From NCBI GenBank assembly GCA_963663365.2, contig CAXXIH010000005.1, positions 1-64,000 of the forward strand: a DNA stretch of 64,000 bases. The letters are read 5' to 3'. A program made the position numbers and the translations under genes. The notes below the pieces were generated by a model. The model was not told where the DNA came from. It made no database searches and was given only the letters and a program-made list of their open reading frames with translations. Of this stretch, positions 43,929 through 53,105 are shown one piece after another. Each line of letters starts with the position of its first letter. The stretch's first letter is position 1. The DNA is from G963663365 sp963663365. GTDB lineage: Bacteria > Hinthialibacterota > Hinthialibacteria > Hinthialibacterales > G963663365.

Positions 43929-46900
43929 ATGCGGTCCAGCGGAACCAAACTCATTCAATCTTTTACAGTCTTATCGATTATTGCGGGATTATTATTTTGT
44001 CTAACACCTTTAACCGGTACCGCAAAAACCGATGATGATGCAGCCCGCGATCTTATGGCTTATATTTCAGAAATATCCGGAATATCGCGCGGTTTCTGTT
44101 CATTTCTTGGATGCGGGGACGGGAGTTTGCCGCTTGAGGCATCCCAATGGGACGGCTTTTATGTTCATGCACAAGATTCGCGCAAGGAGATAATCGACTC
44201 GTTGCGAAAGGCTGCTATTGATAAGGGCATTTATGGAAAAAGTATTCTCGCCGAAGAACACGCCACCGGTTCTTTTCCCTATACCGACAATCTAGTCGAT
44301 TTACTTATTGTTCCCGATATTACGGAAGACTTGCTGAAATCAATTACACCAGCCGAAATTCTGCGGGTGGTGCGGCCAAAGGGAAAAGCCGTTCTAGGCA
44401 ATACTCAAACAAGCGCCGGATTAAGCACAGCACTTCAAAGTTGGCTTGCCGGTATTCCCGAAAAAAACAAAGAAACGATCCAAAATTCAGAGGGACTTTG
44501 GGCGGTTATCTCCAAACCTCCGCTGCAAGGCATTGACGAGTGGACACATTGGGAACACAGCCCGGACAACAATCCGGTATCCACAGACCAACTCATCAAA
44601 GCGCCGTATATGACCCAATGGACGGGGCGTCCCTACTACATCGCCATGCCCGCCGTGACGGTTTCATCCGATGGCCGCATTTTCATTGCGATGGGCCATA
44701 TTGCGCACCATGAACGCGAAGAAAAATGGCTTAACACAATTTTTGCCCGCAATGCTTATAACGGAACAGAACTCTGGATGCGTAAGTTGCCTGATGGCTA
44801 TTTGGTGCACAGGTCGGCCTTCATCGCATCCGGCGACACATTCTATATGATCGATCCCTCCGGCAACGGCTGCCTTTTGCTCGATGCCGAAACCGGTGAT
44901 GAAAAAGCGCGCATCCGGCCTCCGCAATTACGTGGAGACTGGAAATGGATCGGCAAGGTTGGTAACACGCTCTATGTTTTGGCCGGAAAACAGAAAGATC
45001 CGGCGGAGACAACGGTCGTTCGCAGTGAAATGTCCCATTGGAGCTGGGGAGAGTTAAGCAACGGTTATTACGCCGACCGTGTGCCTTGGGGATTTGGCGA
45101 CACTATTGCCGCAATCGATTTGAAGTCGGAAAAACCGATCTGGATTCACCGCGAAGAACAACCGGTCGACTCGCGGGCGATGGTGATTGGCGGCGGGAAG
45201 ATGTACATCTACGGCCCGGATTCTTATATCGGTTGTTTGGATATTGAAAATGGAGAAGTGCTCTGGACAAATACTGATGAAGAGGTCCGTGGGCTGATCG
45301 AAGAACCGGGACGGGGCTTGGGATCTACACCGGGATTCAGGACAACAAACTTCGTTCTCTATACGCCGGATGTCGTCTTTTACGAAGCGCAAACACGAAT
45401 GAATTTAGTGGCGGTTTCCAGCAAGGATGGTAAATACCTCTGGCATAAAAAGAAAACAACCAATAACCCGAATATGATTTATGCCGACGATCATTTGTAT
45501 GTGGGTATAGGACCTGAGGGCAATACATTAATGATCGAGCCGCTTACCGGTGCTGTGATCCAAGACCTTGAGTTCGCCAAACGGTCTTGCGCCCGCCTGA
45601 CCGCAACTCCGGATTCGTTTTTTGTCCGGGGTATGCCCGAAGGATTGACGCGTTACGACCGTAATACCGGTCAAATTCACTATAACGGCGCAGTTCGGCC
45701 CGCCTGCAACGATGGAGTCATCGCCGCAAACGGATTGCTTTATATGGGTCCATGGCTTTGCGACTGCAATCTTTCGATCATGGGCCGCTTGGCACTGAGT
45801 TCTGCCGGAGATTTCGATTTTGAAGCGGTGGCCACAGATGCAGACCGACTCGAGCGTGCGTCTGGAGGCACCGATGTAACACCTCTTCCGTCCGGCGACA
45901 ACGAATGGCCCACGTATCGCGGGAATAACGACCGCAGCAGTTCGATAAATGTCGAAATGCCCGATGATGTTAATCCGGTATGGAGTTATCGACCGCAACA
46001 TGAATTCATGCCGACCGCACCGGTCCTGGCGGGGGGATTGCTCTTTATTGGCGGCGAAGATGGAACGATACGGGCAATCGATGTCCGCACCGGAATTCTG
46101 AAATGGACTTATGTGACCGCCGGGCCGATTCAACACGCTCCCACGGTTTGGAATTCACGTGTCTATGCGGGCTCCGGTGATGGATACATCTATGCCCTAG
46201 AAGCGGCGACAGGCCGCTTGTTATGGCGTTTTCGCGCCTCACCTAAGGAACGCCGCATTATGTGTTATGGAGCGCTTCGCTCCACATGGCCGGTTAATAC
46301 GGGAGTTCTGGTTCACGATGGTGTTGCTTATGCGGGAGCCGGAGTCATCGATTATGACGGGACCTATATGTATGCGCTTGATGCCATTACCGGCGAGATA
46401 AAATGGCAAAATAACTATTCCGGCCACTTGGACAAAGAACTTCGCAAAGGCGTATCGGCTCAGGGCACTCTCACGATTGCAGATGAACGTCTATGGATGC
46501 CTGGGGGAAATGTCGTTTCACCGGCGATTTACCGGTTGGACAATGGTGAATACGACGGCGAAAAGCCTTTCGATGGTTCCCCGCGCTCAAACCGGGGCGA
46601 AGAAATCGGCGTAATCAATGGCCGTTACATTCTTTTGGGTGGCCGTCTCCGCTTCTCCGCCACCGAAAACGTTGTTAATCCAGGCCAATTTCATATTTTC
46701 TCTACCGCCTCCAAAAAGCAAACAATGGATCAACAGGCCATTGTCGCGAATGGGAAAATAACGCCGGCATGGGATGAGCAATATTTGTATGCCGTGAACG
46801 GCCGCAATACACCGCCGGTCTGTTATAAAATTTCAGGACTGGATGATTGCATTAAGAAGGCAAATCCGCTGGAAGTCGGCCTAAAGCCTAAATGGACGGC

Positions 46901-47840
46901 AAAGATACTTAACGGACGCGATACGGTATCTCTGTTGGCTGCAAAGAATGCGTTATTGTCGGTGAATGAAAGCCCTCGTTTCCGCGATCTTCGTTCACTT
47001 TGGTCGCTGTCCGCCATCCGCCTGGAGAATGGAAACTTAATGTGGGACCAGGACCTCTCAGCGCCCGCGCTTCCGGGCGGTCTGCTTGCCGGTTCTGATG
47101 GCCGTATTATCGTGGCCTCAACCAATGGACAAATCGACTGCTACGGCGGAGTTGATGTCCTTAACAATTATGTAGCGGCTGTCCGTGAAATGACCGCTGA
47201 TAACGAAGAAAGCAAACGGATTTCCATTAGTTTGCTGCGCAATTCATTGGAAACCACATACAATCCGGATTCCCGCAAAGCATTAAGTGCGGCGCTGGAC
47301 GACCTGGGTTATGTTGTCGGTCAAGCGGCTGAAGAGGCGGGGTATATCACCAGTTGGCGTTTGGTCGGCCCCTTTGCCTGGAGCCCCCAAGAGCCCGAAG
47401 ATGACAGCGCTATTCTGGAATATTGCCAAAAGCCTTCGGATACTGTGCTCACAATCGAGGGCCAAGAATACCGCTGGCGTAAATATATGAGTGGTGACGA
47501 TTACGGCAAAGTCGATCTGGTGCCAATTTTCGGAACGGAAGATTTTAAGTGTGCTTATGGTTATACAGAAATCGAATTGCCTGCCGATCAAAAGATTCAA
47601 TTGAAGATCGGCAGCAATGACGGCTTCCGTTGTTGGTTCAATGGTGAAATGGCCGGAAGGCAGGATGGTGGAAGAACCTATGGGCCCGCTCAAAATCTTT
47701 TAGAAGTTCAAGGCAAGAAAGGCAAAAACACAATTCTTATCAAAATCACTCAATACGGCGGCTCATGGGCCTTTGGCGCTGGATTGGCGGATATGGAAGA
47801 CAAGCCTTTTAATCTTGTGGGCAAGCTGAACATTGACTAA
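43929..47840 (+). CDS. secreted PQQ-type beta-propeller protein with N-terminal methyltransferase-like domain
   Basis: A 1303-residue exported protein. The ATG at 43929 has GAGG 8 nt upstream and a signal peptide (IQSFTVLSIIAGLLFCLTPL). Residues about 30-195 look like a degenerate class I methyltransferase fold (GFCSFLGCGDGSLPLE, NLVDLLIVPD, LRVVRPKGKAVLG). Then come two sets of PQQ/BamB-like blades (for example GELWM-type turns, IAAIDLKSEKPIW, LFIGGEDGTIRAID, YIYALEAATGRLLWRF), and a C-terminal beta-sandwich of PA14-like character (KIGSNDGFRCWFNGEMAG). No quinone-enzyme catalytic set was identified. It is followed 50 bases later by a membrane-anchored protein and may form a complex with it. 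Confidence 0.8.
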   Translation: MRSSGTKLIQSFTVLSIIAGLLFCLTPLTGTAKTDDDAARDLMAYISEISGISRGFCSFLGCGDGSLPLEASQWDGFYVHAQDSRKEIIDSLRKAAIDKGIYGKSILAEEHATGSFPYTDNLVDLLIVPDITEDLLKSITPAEILRVVRPKGKAVLGNTQTSAGLSTALQSWLAGIPEKNKETIQNSEGLWAVISKPPLQGIDEWTHWEHSPDNNPVSTDQLIKAPYMTQWTGRPYYIAMPAVTVSSDGRIFIAMGHIAHHEREEKWLNTIFARNAYNGTELWMRKLPDGYLVHRSAFIASGDTFYMIDPSGNGCLLLDAETGDEKARIRPPQLRGDWKWIGKVGNTLYVLAGKQKDPAETTVVRSEMSHWSWGELSNGYYADRVPWGFGDTIAAIDLKSEKPIWIHREEQPVDSRAMVIGGGKMYIYGPDSYIGCLDIENGEVLWTNTDEEVRGLIEEPGRGLGSTPGFRTTNFVLYTPDVVFYEAQTRMNLVAVSSKDGKYLWHKKKTTNNPNMIYADDHLYVGIGPEGNTLMIEPLTGAVIQDLEFAKRSCARLTATPDSFFVRGMPEGLTRYDRNTGQIHYNGAVRPACNDGVIAANGLLYMGPWLCDCNLSIMGRLALSSAGDFDFEAVATDADRLERASGGTDVTPLPSGDNEWPTYRGNNDRSSSINVEMPDDVNPVWSYRPQHEFMPTAPVLAGGLLFIGGEDGTIRAIDVRTGILKWTYVTAGPIQHAPTVWNSRVYAGSGDGYIYALEAATGRLLWRFRASPKERRIMCYGALRSTWPVNTGVLVHDGVAYAGAGVIDYDGTYMYALDAITGEIKWQNNYSGHLDKELRKGVSAQGTLTIADERLWMPGGNVVSPAIYRLDNGEYDGEKPFDGSPRSNRGEEIGVINGRYILLGGRLRFSATENVVNPGQFHIFSTASKKQTMDQQAIVANGKITPAWDEQYLYAVNGRNTPPVCYKISGLDDCIKKANPLEVGLKPKWTAKILNGRDTVSLLAAKNALLSVNESPRFRDLRSLWSLSAIRLENGNLMWDQDLSAPALPGGLLAGSDGRIIVASTNGQIDCYGGVDVLNNYVAAVREMTADNEESKRISISLLRNSLETTYNPDSRKALSAALDDLGYVVGQAAEEAGYITSWRLVGPFAWSPQEPEDDSAILEYCQKPSDTVLTIEGQEYRWRKYMSGDDYGKVDLVPIFGTEDFKCAYGYTEIELPADQKIQLKIGSNDGFRCWFNGEMAGRQDGGRTYGPAQNLLEVQGKKGKNTILIKITQYGGSWAFGAGLADMEDKPFNLVGKLNID

Positions 47841-47890
47841 CCGGAATGGTATGAATTAAGTCAATATCTGAAATAGAGGAACCAATACCT

Positions 47891-48901
47891 ATGTTGCGGC
47901 ACATTGTGTTATTGAGTCTGTTTTGCATTCAACTGGGAAATTCATATTCCCCGGATGTATTGGCATGCGATGACGACAATGTCCGTGACAATGCCTTTAA
48001 ATACGGACGTGACCAGCATGTTCTCTGTGTTATGGCTGCGTCTGACGATCCCCAAGGCCAGGCAATCTATCAAGAATTGGAATCAAGGCTGGCAAAACAC
48101 AAACAGTATCTAAATATCGATCTCGCTTTGGCCCATGTCGACGATCCATCCGTTAACTGGAAAGCCCGTTACGGGATTCCCTCAGCGCCCCCCTCATCTC
48201 CCGTTGTAGTTCTTGCCGGGTATCACAAAGCCGAGGACCGAAGTTTCTATATAAAGCATTGGGAACCGAAGCCTGAAATGGAGGAATTGGATGCGCTTCT
48301 CCAATCCCCTACACGAAAACTTCTGCCTTTTTCATTGGCAAAAAACTACGCGGCCTTAATTTATGTCCCGGCCGCTGAACCGAATGAAAAGATTCAATCC
48401 ACACTTCAAGAGGCAGTCGAGACCTGGAATACCAGTTACCCTATGCCCGTCGATCTGTTTCAAGTTGACCGAAATGATGCGTCTGAGGCGGTTCTCCTAT
48501 CTTTTCTCGGAGTTCGGCCCGGGCAAGGCGATTGGGCGGGTATTGTCTTTGGACGTGGCAAGGCGATGCAGCCTCCACTCGATACGGAAGAACTCACCGT
48601 TGAGTCAGTCCATACGCAACTTGCAGTTTTGGAAACAGCATGTACCTGTTTGCGGACGGCTGCCGATTATGGCGTAGATATCCCCATGCTCTGGCCGCCT
48701 GAAGCGGATGAGCAACTCATCACGCTTTTTTCCGTTGCCGGCGATGAAGATTTGCTGGATACATCGCCTGCATCCGTATCTGGAGAAGTCGTTCTTCAAT
48801 CCACACCATTCGCAGCAATTTTTTATACTTTTGGCGCGCTGGTATTGCTGGTGTTGACCGCCGCAGCCGTCGTTTTCGTTCGATCAAAGACTCGTGGATA
48901 G
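47891..48901 (+). CDS. exported protein with C-terminal membrane anchor, function unknown
   Basis: A 336-residue protein: signal peptide (MLRHIVLLSLFCIQLGNSYS), a periplasmic region of about 280 residues that may contain two thioredoxin-like alpha/beta units (QHVLCVMAASDDPQGQAIYQ, YAALIYVPAAEPNEKIQ) without a CxxC active site, and one C-terminal helix (FYTFGALVLLVLTAAAVVFV) ending in a basic tail. A CTC pair occurs at about residue 250. It follows the propeller gene by 50 bases on the same strand with a GAGG before the ATG, so the two are probably co-transcribed. No family recognised. Confidence 0.75.
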   Translation: MLRHIVLLSLFCIQLGNSYSPDVLACDDDNVRDNAFKYGRDQHVLCVMAASDDPQGQAIYQELESRLAKHKQYLNIDLALAHVDDPSVNWKARYGIPSAPPSSPVVVLAGYHKAEDRSFYIKHWEPKPEMEELDALLQSPTRKLLPFSLAKNYAALIYVPAAEPNEKIQSTLQEAVETWNTSYPMPVDLFQVDRNDASEAVLLSFLGVRPGQGDWAGIVFGRGKAMQPPLDTEELTVESVHTQLAVLETACTCLRTAADYGVDIPMLWPPEADEQLITLFSVAGDEDLLDTSPASVSGEVVLQSTPFAAIFYTFGALVLLVLTAAAVVFVRSKTRG

Positions 48902-48964
48902 GCAAACAGTTTGTCTGCTCTTTAACCACATACTTTAACGACTCACGGTTTCGCTCAAGTCATC

Positions 48965-51403
48965 CTATTCCGTAATCTTAATCAGCCATACTTCAGCCAC
49001 TTGGCAACCACGCCCGGAACCGCCGGTACCGGGAGTCTGATTCCAGGATAAAAGCAATTCGCCGTCAGCGGTCGCCTCGGTTGGAATCTTAAATTCCATC
49101 GGTTTTGGCAAACGATCCTTATCCATATAGGGATGCACTTCAATACCATCATCGGCCATCAAGCGAATCTGCATATCTCTTTGATCGCCGGAATAGATAA
49201 CCCGGATTTTGTACCGCGCGTTTGCATCCAATCCCTCATAGCGCATTTGCAGGGGCGCATCGTAACGGGATTCTGCAAAGCAACACCACGACAGCCGCCA
49301 ATCGGGAGACTCACGAAAACCAACCCGGGAAGAGGCCCGGAACTCGGGATCCTTTTCGGAACCCAATCCTCGGAGCAAATGTGGCTGCTGTGTTAGATTG
49401 CCGAGGTCATCGTAAAAGCCCCCCGGCCCAGGATTGGTCCAGTTCACAATTCGGTCAATCGCAACGTACCGCTCATCATCACTACTCATTTTTCGTATTT
49501 CATCGAACTGAATTTTGAGCCAGTTGCGGTTATTCAGCGGATTATCAATCAAATCCAGATTGGCTCCACGCCCCACGCTGATGGCCTTATAGCGGGGAAC
49601 GCTCAGCTGCATGCGAATACTTTGATAGAGCGCTTCGGCCAATTCAAAAACACGACTGCGCCATTCAATAGCAACACGCTCGGTAATAGCACGCTCCAGA
49701 ATCGCCTCCGCACGTTCAACCACATTGACCGCGCCCAGTTCATGAGCTTGGCGTAAGACTTCCATGGCTTCTTGTTCGAGTTCCGTCTCATAGAGAAGCC
49801 GCCTGCATGTCAAAGCATCATAATAGGCTCGGTACAACGCTTGTTGAAAACGCCAATTAAGAAGGACTTTCGGGCTCGCACTTTGTTCCATTGATTGGAA
49901 CGACTGGAGTGTTGTATACACTGAACCATTGGTTAATAGCGGCCCCTGCCAATTCCGTTCAAGCGCCAAAAGTCCTTGCGCAAAGTCATCCTCATAATCG
50001 GCCCCAATGAAATAACGCGAATACTCGCGGAGTCCATTCACAACATCAATATCAGGATCCCATCCTAAGAGACTCCATACGATTTTATTCACATCATCGT
50101 TGCAGCCTTCTGAATAGGCCAGAAAACCGATTGCCTGATCGGCCCACAGGCGGAAAATATTGGCATAATTGACTGGGCGGGGATTGATGACTTCACGGTG
50201 TTCGGTCATTGCATAGGCCACATCCCAATCCGGGACGTCATATTGACACCGAACGCTATGCGTAATATCGGGGTAGCGGCGGATGGGATATTTTTCCGGA
50301 ATGGCTGCGCGCAGTTCCGGCAACCCGATTCGGTTCTGCGGACCAAATACAATGCCGCCCAACCAATCGGGTTGTTCGGTCCGCATGTATTCGAGGAATT
50401 CATCGAGCCATTCCTGCGTAAAACTCTGCGGCGACATCCACATTTCCGCCTCAGGATGAGTACGATGCAAAACCTGGGTTTGTTTTTCCAAAAGCGCCAT
50501 CATGTGCTTGGGTTGTGTGTGTCCCGGATCGCCGCCGGGAACCATAACCACATCGATACGGGGAAGTTTTTCGAACACCGCGCCCCATTCCTCTAGAGCG
50601 GATTTTACTGTGTCAGGATTGGAATAATCGTGATCCATGGCCGGATACCAAATCCAAACATCCAGTCCGTATTCATCCGCAATACGGGACATCTCGATCA
50701 TCATATCGATCTTGGGCAAAGGAAAATGAGGGCTTAAATCGGCGTCGTCACTTCGCGGCGGGATCAGTTCGATCGCATTGGTTCCGAAAACCGCGAGATC
50801 ACGGATATATTGCTCCCACAGTTCAACAGTCCAGGCATCGTACGAATTCGTTTTGGGACGATAGCCAAGTTGATGCCCTCGAAGCGGATATTTTGGAGCC
50901 GTTTGAATATCCAAATTCGCGGGAAGCGCAATCTTCCCTTCCCACATCCCCATTTTACGAAGTAACCGTCCACAACCGAATAGCACGCCACGTTCATCCA
51001 CTCCAGCGACAATCACAACCGGAGAAGAAGAATTCTCACCTTTATCGACTGTGAGAATATATCCTTCCGCACCAATGGTTTTTGAATCCAATCCGCGTTG
51101 TTTGGCAACAGAAGGCGCAATACTTTGCATTTGAGTGATGCGGCCTATGGCAATGACAGGCTGGTTGGTTTGTGGCCAATCACCACGCACTTCTAAGCGA
51201 ATCGTGGTCCGTTTCTCTACTTCATCAACCAGCATAGCCACGGCTTTCCGTTCCCGGGGCGTAGCATCTGAAGAAATTACGGCGGCAGCCTGGGTCAGAT
51301 CCAATGTCTGTTCCGCATAAGCAATTGGAGCACAAACACCATGCAATAGAGGAATTGTCAATGCGAGAAAAAACGTTTTTAGAAAAGCGTTGGCTTTCAT
51401 CAT
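48965..51403 (-). CDS. secreted glycoside-hydrolase-like protein (alpha-glucuronidase/hexosaminidase type)
   Basis: An 812-residue exported protein. Signal peptide FLKTFFLALTIPLLHG with cleavage near AYAEQ; AAGGA lies about 7 nt before the ATG. Residues about 40-160 form the small alpha/beta domain that precedes GH20/GH67/GH84 barrels (ERKAVAMLVDEVEKRTTIRL, ERGVLFGCGRLLRKMG). The barrel follows (LRGHQLGYRPKTNSYDAW, YGLDVWIWYPAMDHDY, VVMVPGGDPGH, MWMSPQSF, WLGGIVFGPQN), then a helical region and a C-terminal beta-sandwich. The layout matches the protein at 18969-21866. Enzyme specificity is unresolved; action on uronic-acid- or hexosamine-containing polysaccharide is inferred. Confidence 0.75.
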   Translation of the reverse strand: MMKANAFLKTFFLALTIPLLHGVCAPIAYAEQTLDLTQAAAVISSDATPRERKAVAMLVDEVEKRTTIRLEVRGDWPQTNQPVIAIGRITQMQSIAPSVAKQRGLDSKTIGAEGYILTVDKGENSSSPVVIVAGVDERGVLFGCGRLLRKMGMWEGKIALPANLDIQTAPKYPLRGHQLGYRPKTNSYDAWTVELWEQYIRDLAVFGTNAIELIPPRSDDADLSPHFPLPKIDMMIEMSRIADEYGLDVWIWYPAMDHDYSNPDTVKSALEEWGAVFEKLPRIDVVMVPGGDPGHTQPKHMMALLEKQTQVLHRTHPEAEMWMSPQSFTQEWLDEFLEYMRTEQPDWLGGIVFGPQNRIGLPELRAAIPEKYPIRRYPDITHSVRCQYDVPDWDVAYAMTEHREVINPRPVNYANIFRLWADQAIGFLAYSEGCNDDVNKIVWSLLGWDPDIDVVNGLREYSRYFIGADYEDDFAQGLLALERNWQGPLLTNGSVYTTLQSFQSMEQSASPKVLLNWRFQQALYRAYYDALTCRRLLYETELEQEAMEVLRQAHELGAVNVVERAEAILERAITERVAIEWRSRVFELAEALYQSIRMQLSVPRYKAISVGRGANLDLIDNPLNNRNWLKIQFDEIRKMSSDDERYVAIDRIVNWTNPGPGGFYDDLGNLTQQPHLLRGLGSEKDPEFRASSRVGFRESPDWRLSWCCFAESRYDAPLQMRYEGLDANARYKIRVIYSGDQRDMQIRLMADDGIEVHPYMDKDRLPKPMEFKIPTEATADGELLLSWNQTPGTGGSGRGCQVAEVWLIKITE

Positions 51404-51494
51404 ACTTGTCCTTAAGGCCGAGCATTCAATTAAATTCTATTCACTTTACATTTATGTCCGTTGGACTTCTACATCAAATAGTAAGTACGGGCAT

Positions 51495-51522
51495 AAAAAA
51501 ACGCCCGGAATCAATTCGGGCG
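51495..51522 (-). terminator. rho-independent terminator after gltBD
   Basis: On the minus strand CGCCCGAAT pairs with ATTCCGGGCG (9 pairs with one bulged G; bases 51502-51522), followed directly by seven T residues. It lies 42 bases past the gltD stop. Confidence 0.88.
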
Positions 51523-51563
51523 CTTTATATCTAGCTGAAATACTGTATGTGTGATTTACAGCA

Positions 51564-53036
51564 TCAAACCCTCGGTAAATCCTGTCCATTTTTGCTGGGT
51601 AGGTGTGATTTCCCCATCAGGAAAACATCAACTGCGCGTGCGGCTTCGCGCCCTTCGGAAATTGCCCAAACAACAAGAGATTGTCCGCGTCTCATATCAC
51701 CGGCGCTAAAGATGCCCGGCGAGCTGGTCATATAATCGGCGCCGGTTTTGACATTTCCGCGTTCGTCCAGTTCCAATCCAAGCTGGGCGATCATACCGTC
51801 AGGCTCCGGCCCCAAGAATCCCATCGCCAACAACACCAAATCGGCATCCCATTCCTTGATGCTATCATCCGCTTCAACCATCTTGGGACGGCTACCGTTG
51901 GTAGACGGTACAAACTCAACATCCACAGTGCGAAGTTTTGTAACTTTGCCGCCTTCACCGATAAATTCCTTTGTTGAAATACACCAGTTGCGGTTACAAC
52001 CTTCTTCATAAGAAGTAGTGGAACGGAATTTCATAGGCCAATAAGGCCAAGGCTGATGAGGTGGACGATCCTTGGGAGGCTTAGGCAACAGTTCAAACTG
52101 AGTTACAGACTTGGCGCCCTGACGGTTCGCCGTTCCGACACAATCGCTTCCGGTATCGCCACCACCGATGACAATAACATTCTTGCCCCCCGCATGAATC
52201 TGTTCGATTCCCTGCGCTTTTAGATCATCACCCGCAACACACTTATTTTGTTGCGGCAGATAATCCATAGCGAAGTGGATACCATCCAGTTCGCGTCCGG
52301 GAACAAGAAGGTCGCGAGGTTTGGTAGAACCACCGCAAAGAACGACTGCATCGAATTCCTTTAAACGCTCGGTCGGATAGTTGACACCTACATGAGCGTT
52401 CGTTTCAAAAACAATTCCTTCTTCCTCGAGAAGTTTCACACGGCGTTCAACAATACTCTTTTCCAATTTAAAGTCGGGGATTCCATAGCGCAACAAACCA
52501 CCGATGCGGTCTGCCCGTTCTAATACCGTTACGGTATGCCCGGCCCGATTCAACTGTTGAGCACAAGCTAGCCCCGCAGGTCCCGAACCAACAACGGCAA
52601 CGGTCTTTTTCGTACGTTTCTCGGGAGGTTCGGGTTTAATCCAGCCTTCTTGATAGCCATGCTCGGATACATGACATTCGATCTGCTCAATCGTCACCGG
52701 GGGCTCATGAATCCCCAACACACAAGCCTCTTCGCAAGGCGCAGGACAAATCCTTCCCGTAAATTCCGGGAAATTGTTTGTTGCCAAAAGCCGTCTCAAC
52801 GCTTCCTGCCACTGGTCCCGATACACCATATCGTTGAAATCGGGAATCACATTGCCCAGGGGGCATCCGGTATGACAAAAGGGTATCCCACAATCCATAC
52901 AACGTGCGGCTTGCTTTTGTAATTTCTCTTCCGGGAACGGCTTATTAATTTCGCGATAATCCTTGACCCGCTCCTCAGGCGGACGCTTCTCAGCAAGTTC
53001 TCGCGTATATTCCATGAATCCGGTGGGTTTTCCCAT
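51564..53036 (-). CDS. gltD: glutamate synthase small subunit
   Basis: FAD- and NAD(P)H-binding subunit that feeds electrons to GltB. 490 residues: an N-terminal double-cluster domain with CMDCGIPFCHTGCPLGN and CPAPCEEACVLG, an FAD site VVGSGPAGLACAQQL, and an NAD(P) site VIGGGDTGSDCVGT. The frame could extend to a TTG at 53072, but the ATG at 53036 is chosen because GGAG lies 11 nt upstream and GltD proteins typically begin MGKPTGF. It is 69 bases downstream of gltB and is followed by a strong terminator. Confidence 0.96.
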   Translation of the reverse strand: MGKPTGFMEYTRELAEKRPPEERVKDYREINKPFPEEKLQKQAARCMDCGIPFCHTGCPLGNVIPDFNDMVYRDQWQEALRRLLATNNFPEFTGRICPAPCEEACVLGIHEPPVTIEQIECHVSEHGYQEGWIKPEPPEKRTKKTVAVVGSGPAGLACAQQLNRAGHTVTVLERADRIGGLLRYGIPDFKLEKSIVERRVKLLEEEGIVFETNAHVGVNYPTERLKEFDAVVLCGGSTKPRDLLVPGRELDGIHFAMDYLPQQNKCVAGDDLKAQGIEQIHAGGKNVIVIGGGDTGSDCVGTANRQGAKSVTQFELLPKPPKDRPPHQPWPYWPMKFRSTTSYEEGCNRNWCISTKEFIGEGGKVTKLRTVDVEFVPSTNGSRPKMVEADDSIKEWDADLVLLAMGFLGPEPDGMIAQLGLELDERGNVKTGADYMTSSPGIFSAGDMRRGQSLVVWAISEGREAARAVDVFLMGKSHLPSKNGQDLPRV

Positions 53037-53105
53037 CTTTTTCCAATCTCCAGTTTGAATCCATTCCGGCAAAAGCGGCCAGGGTCAATCTTTGTACTAA
53101 TTCAC

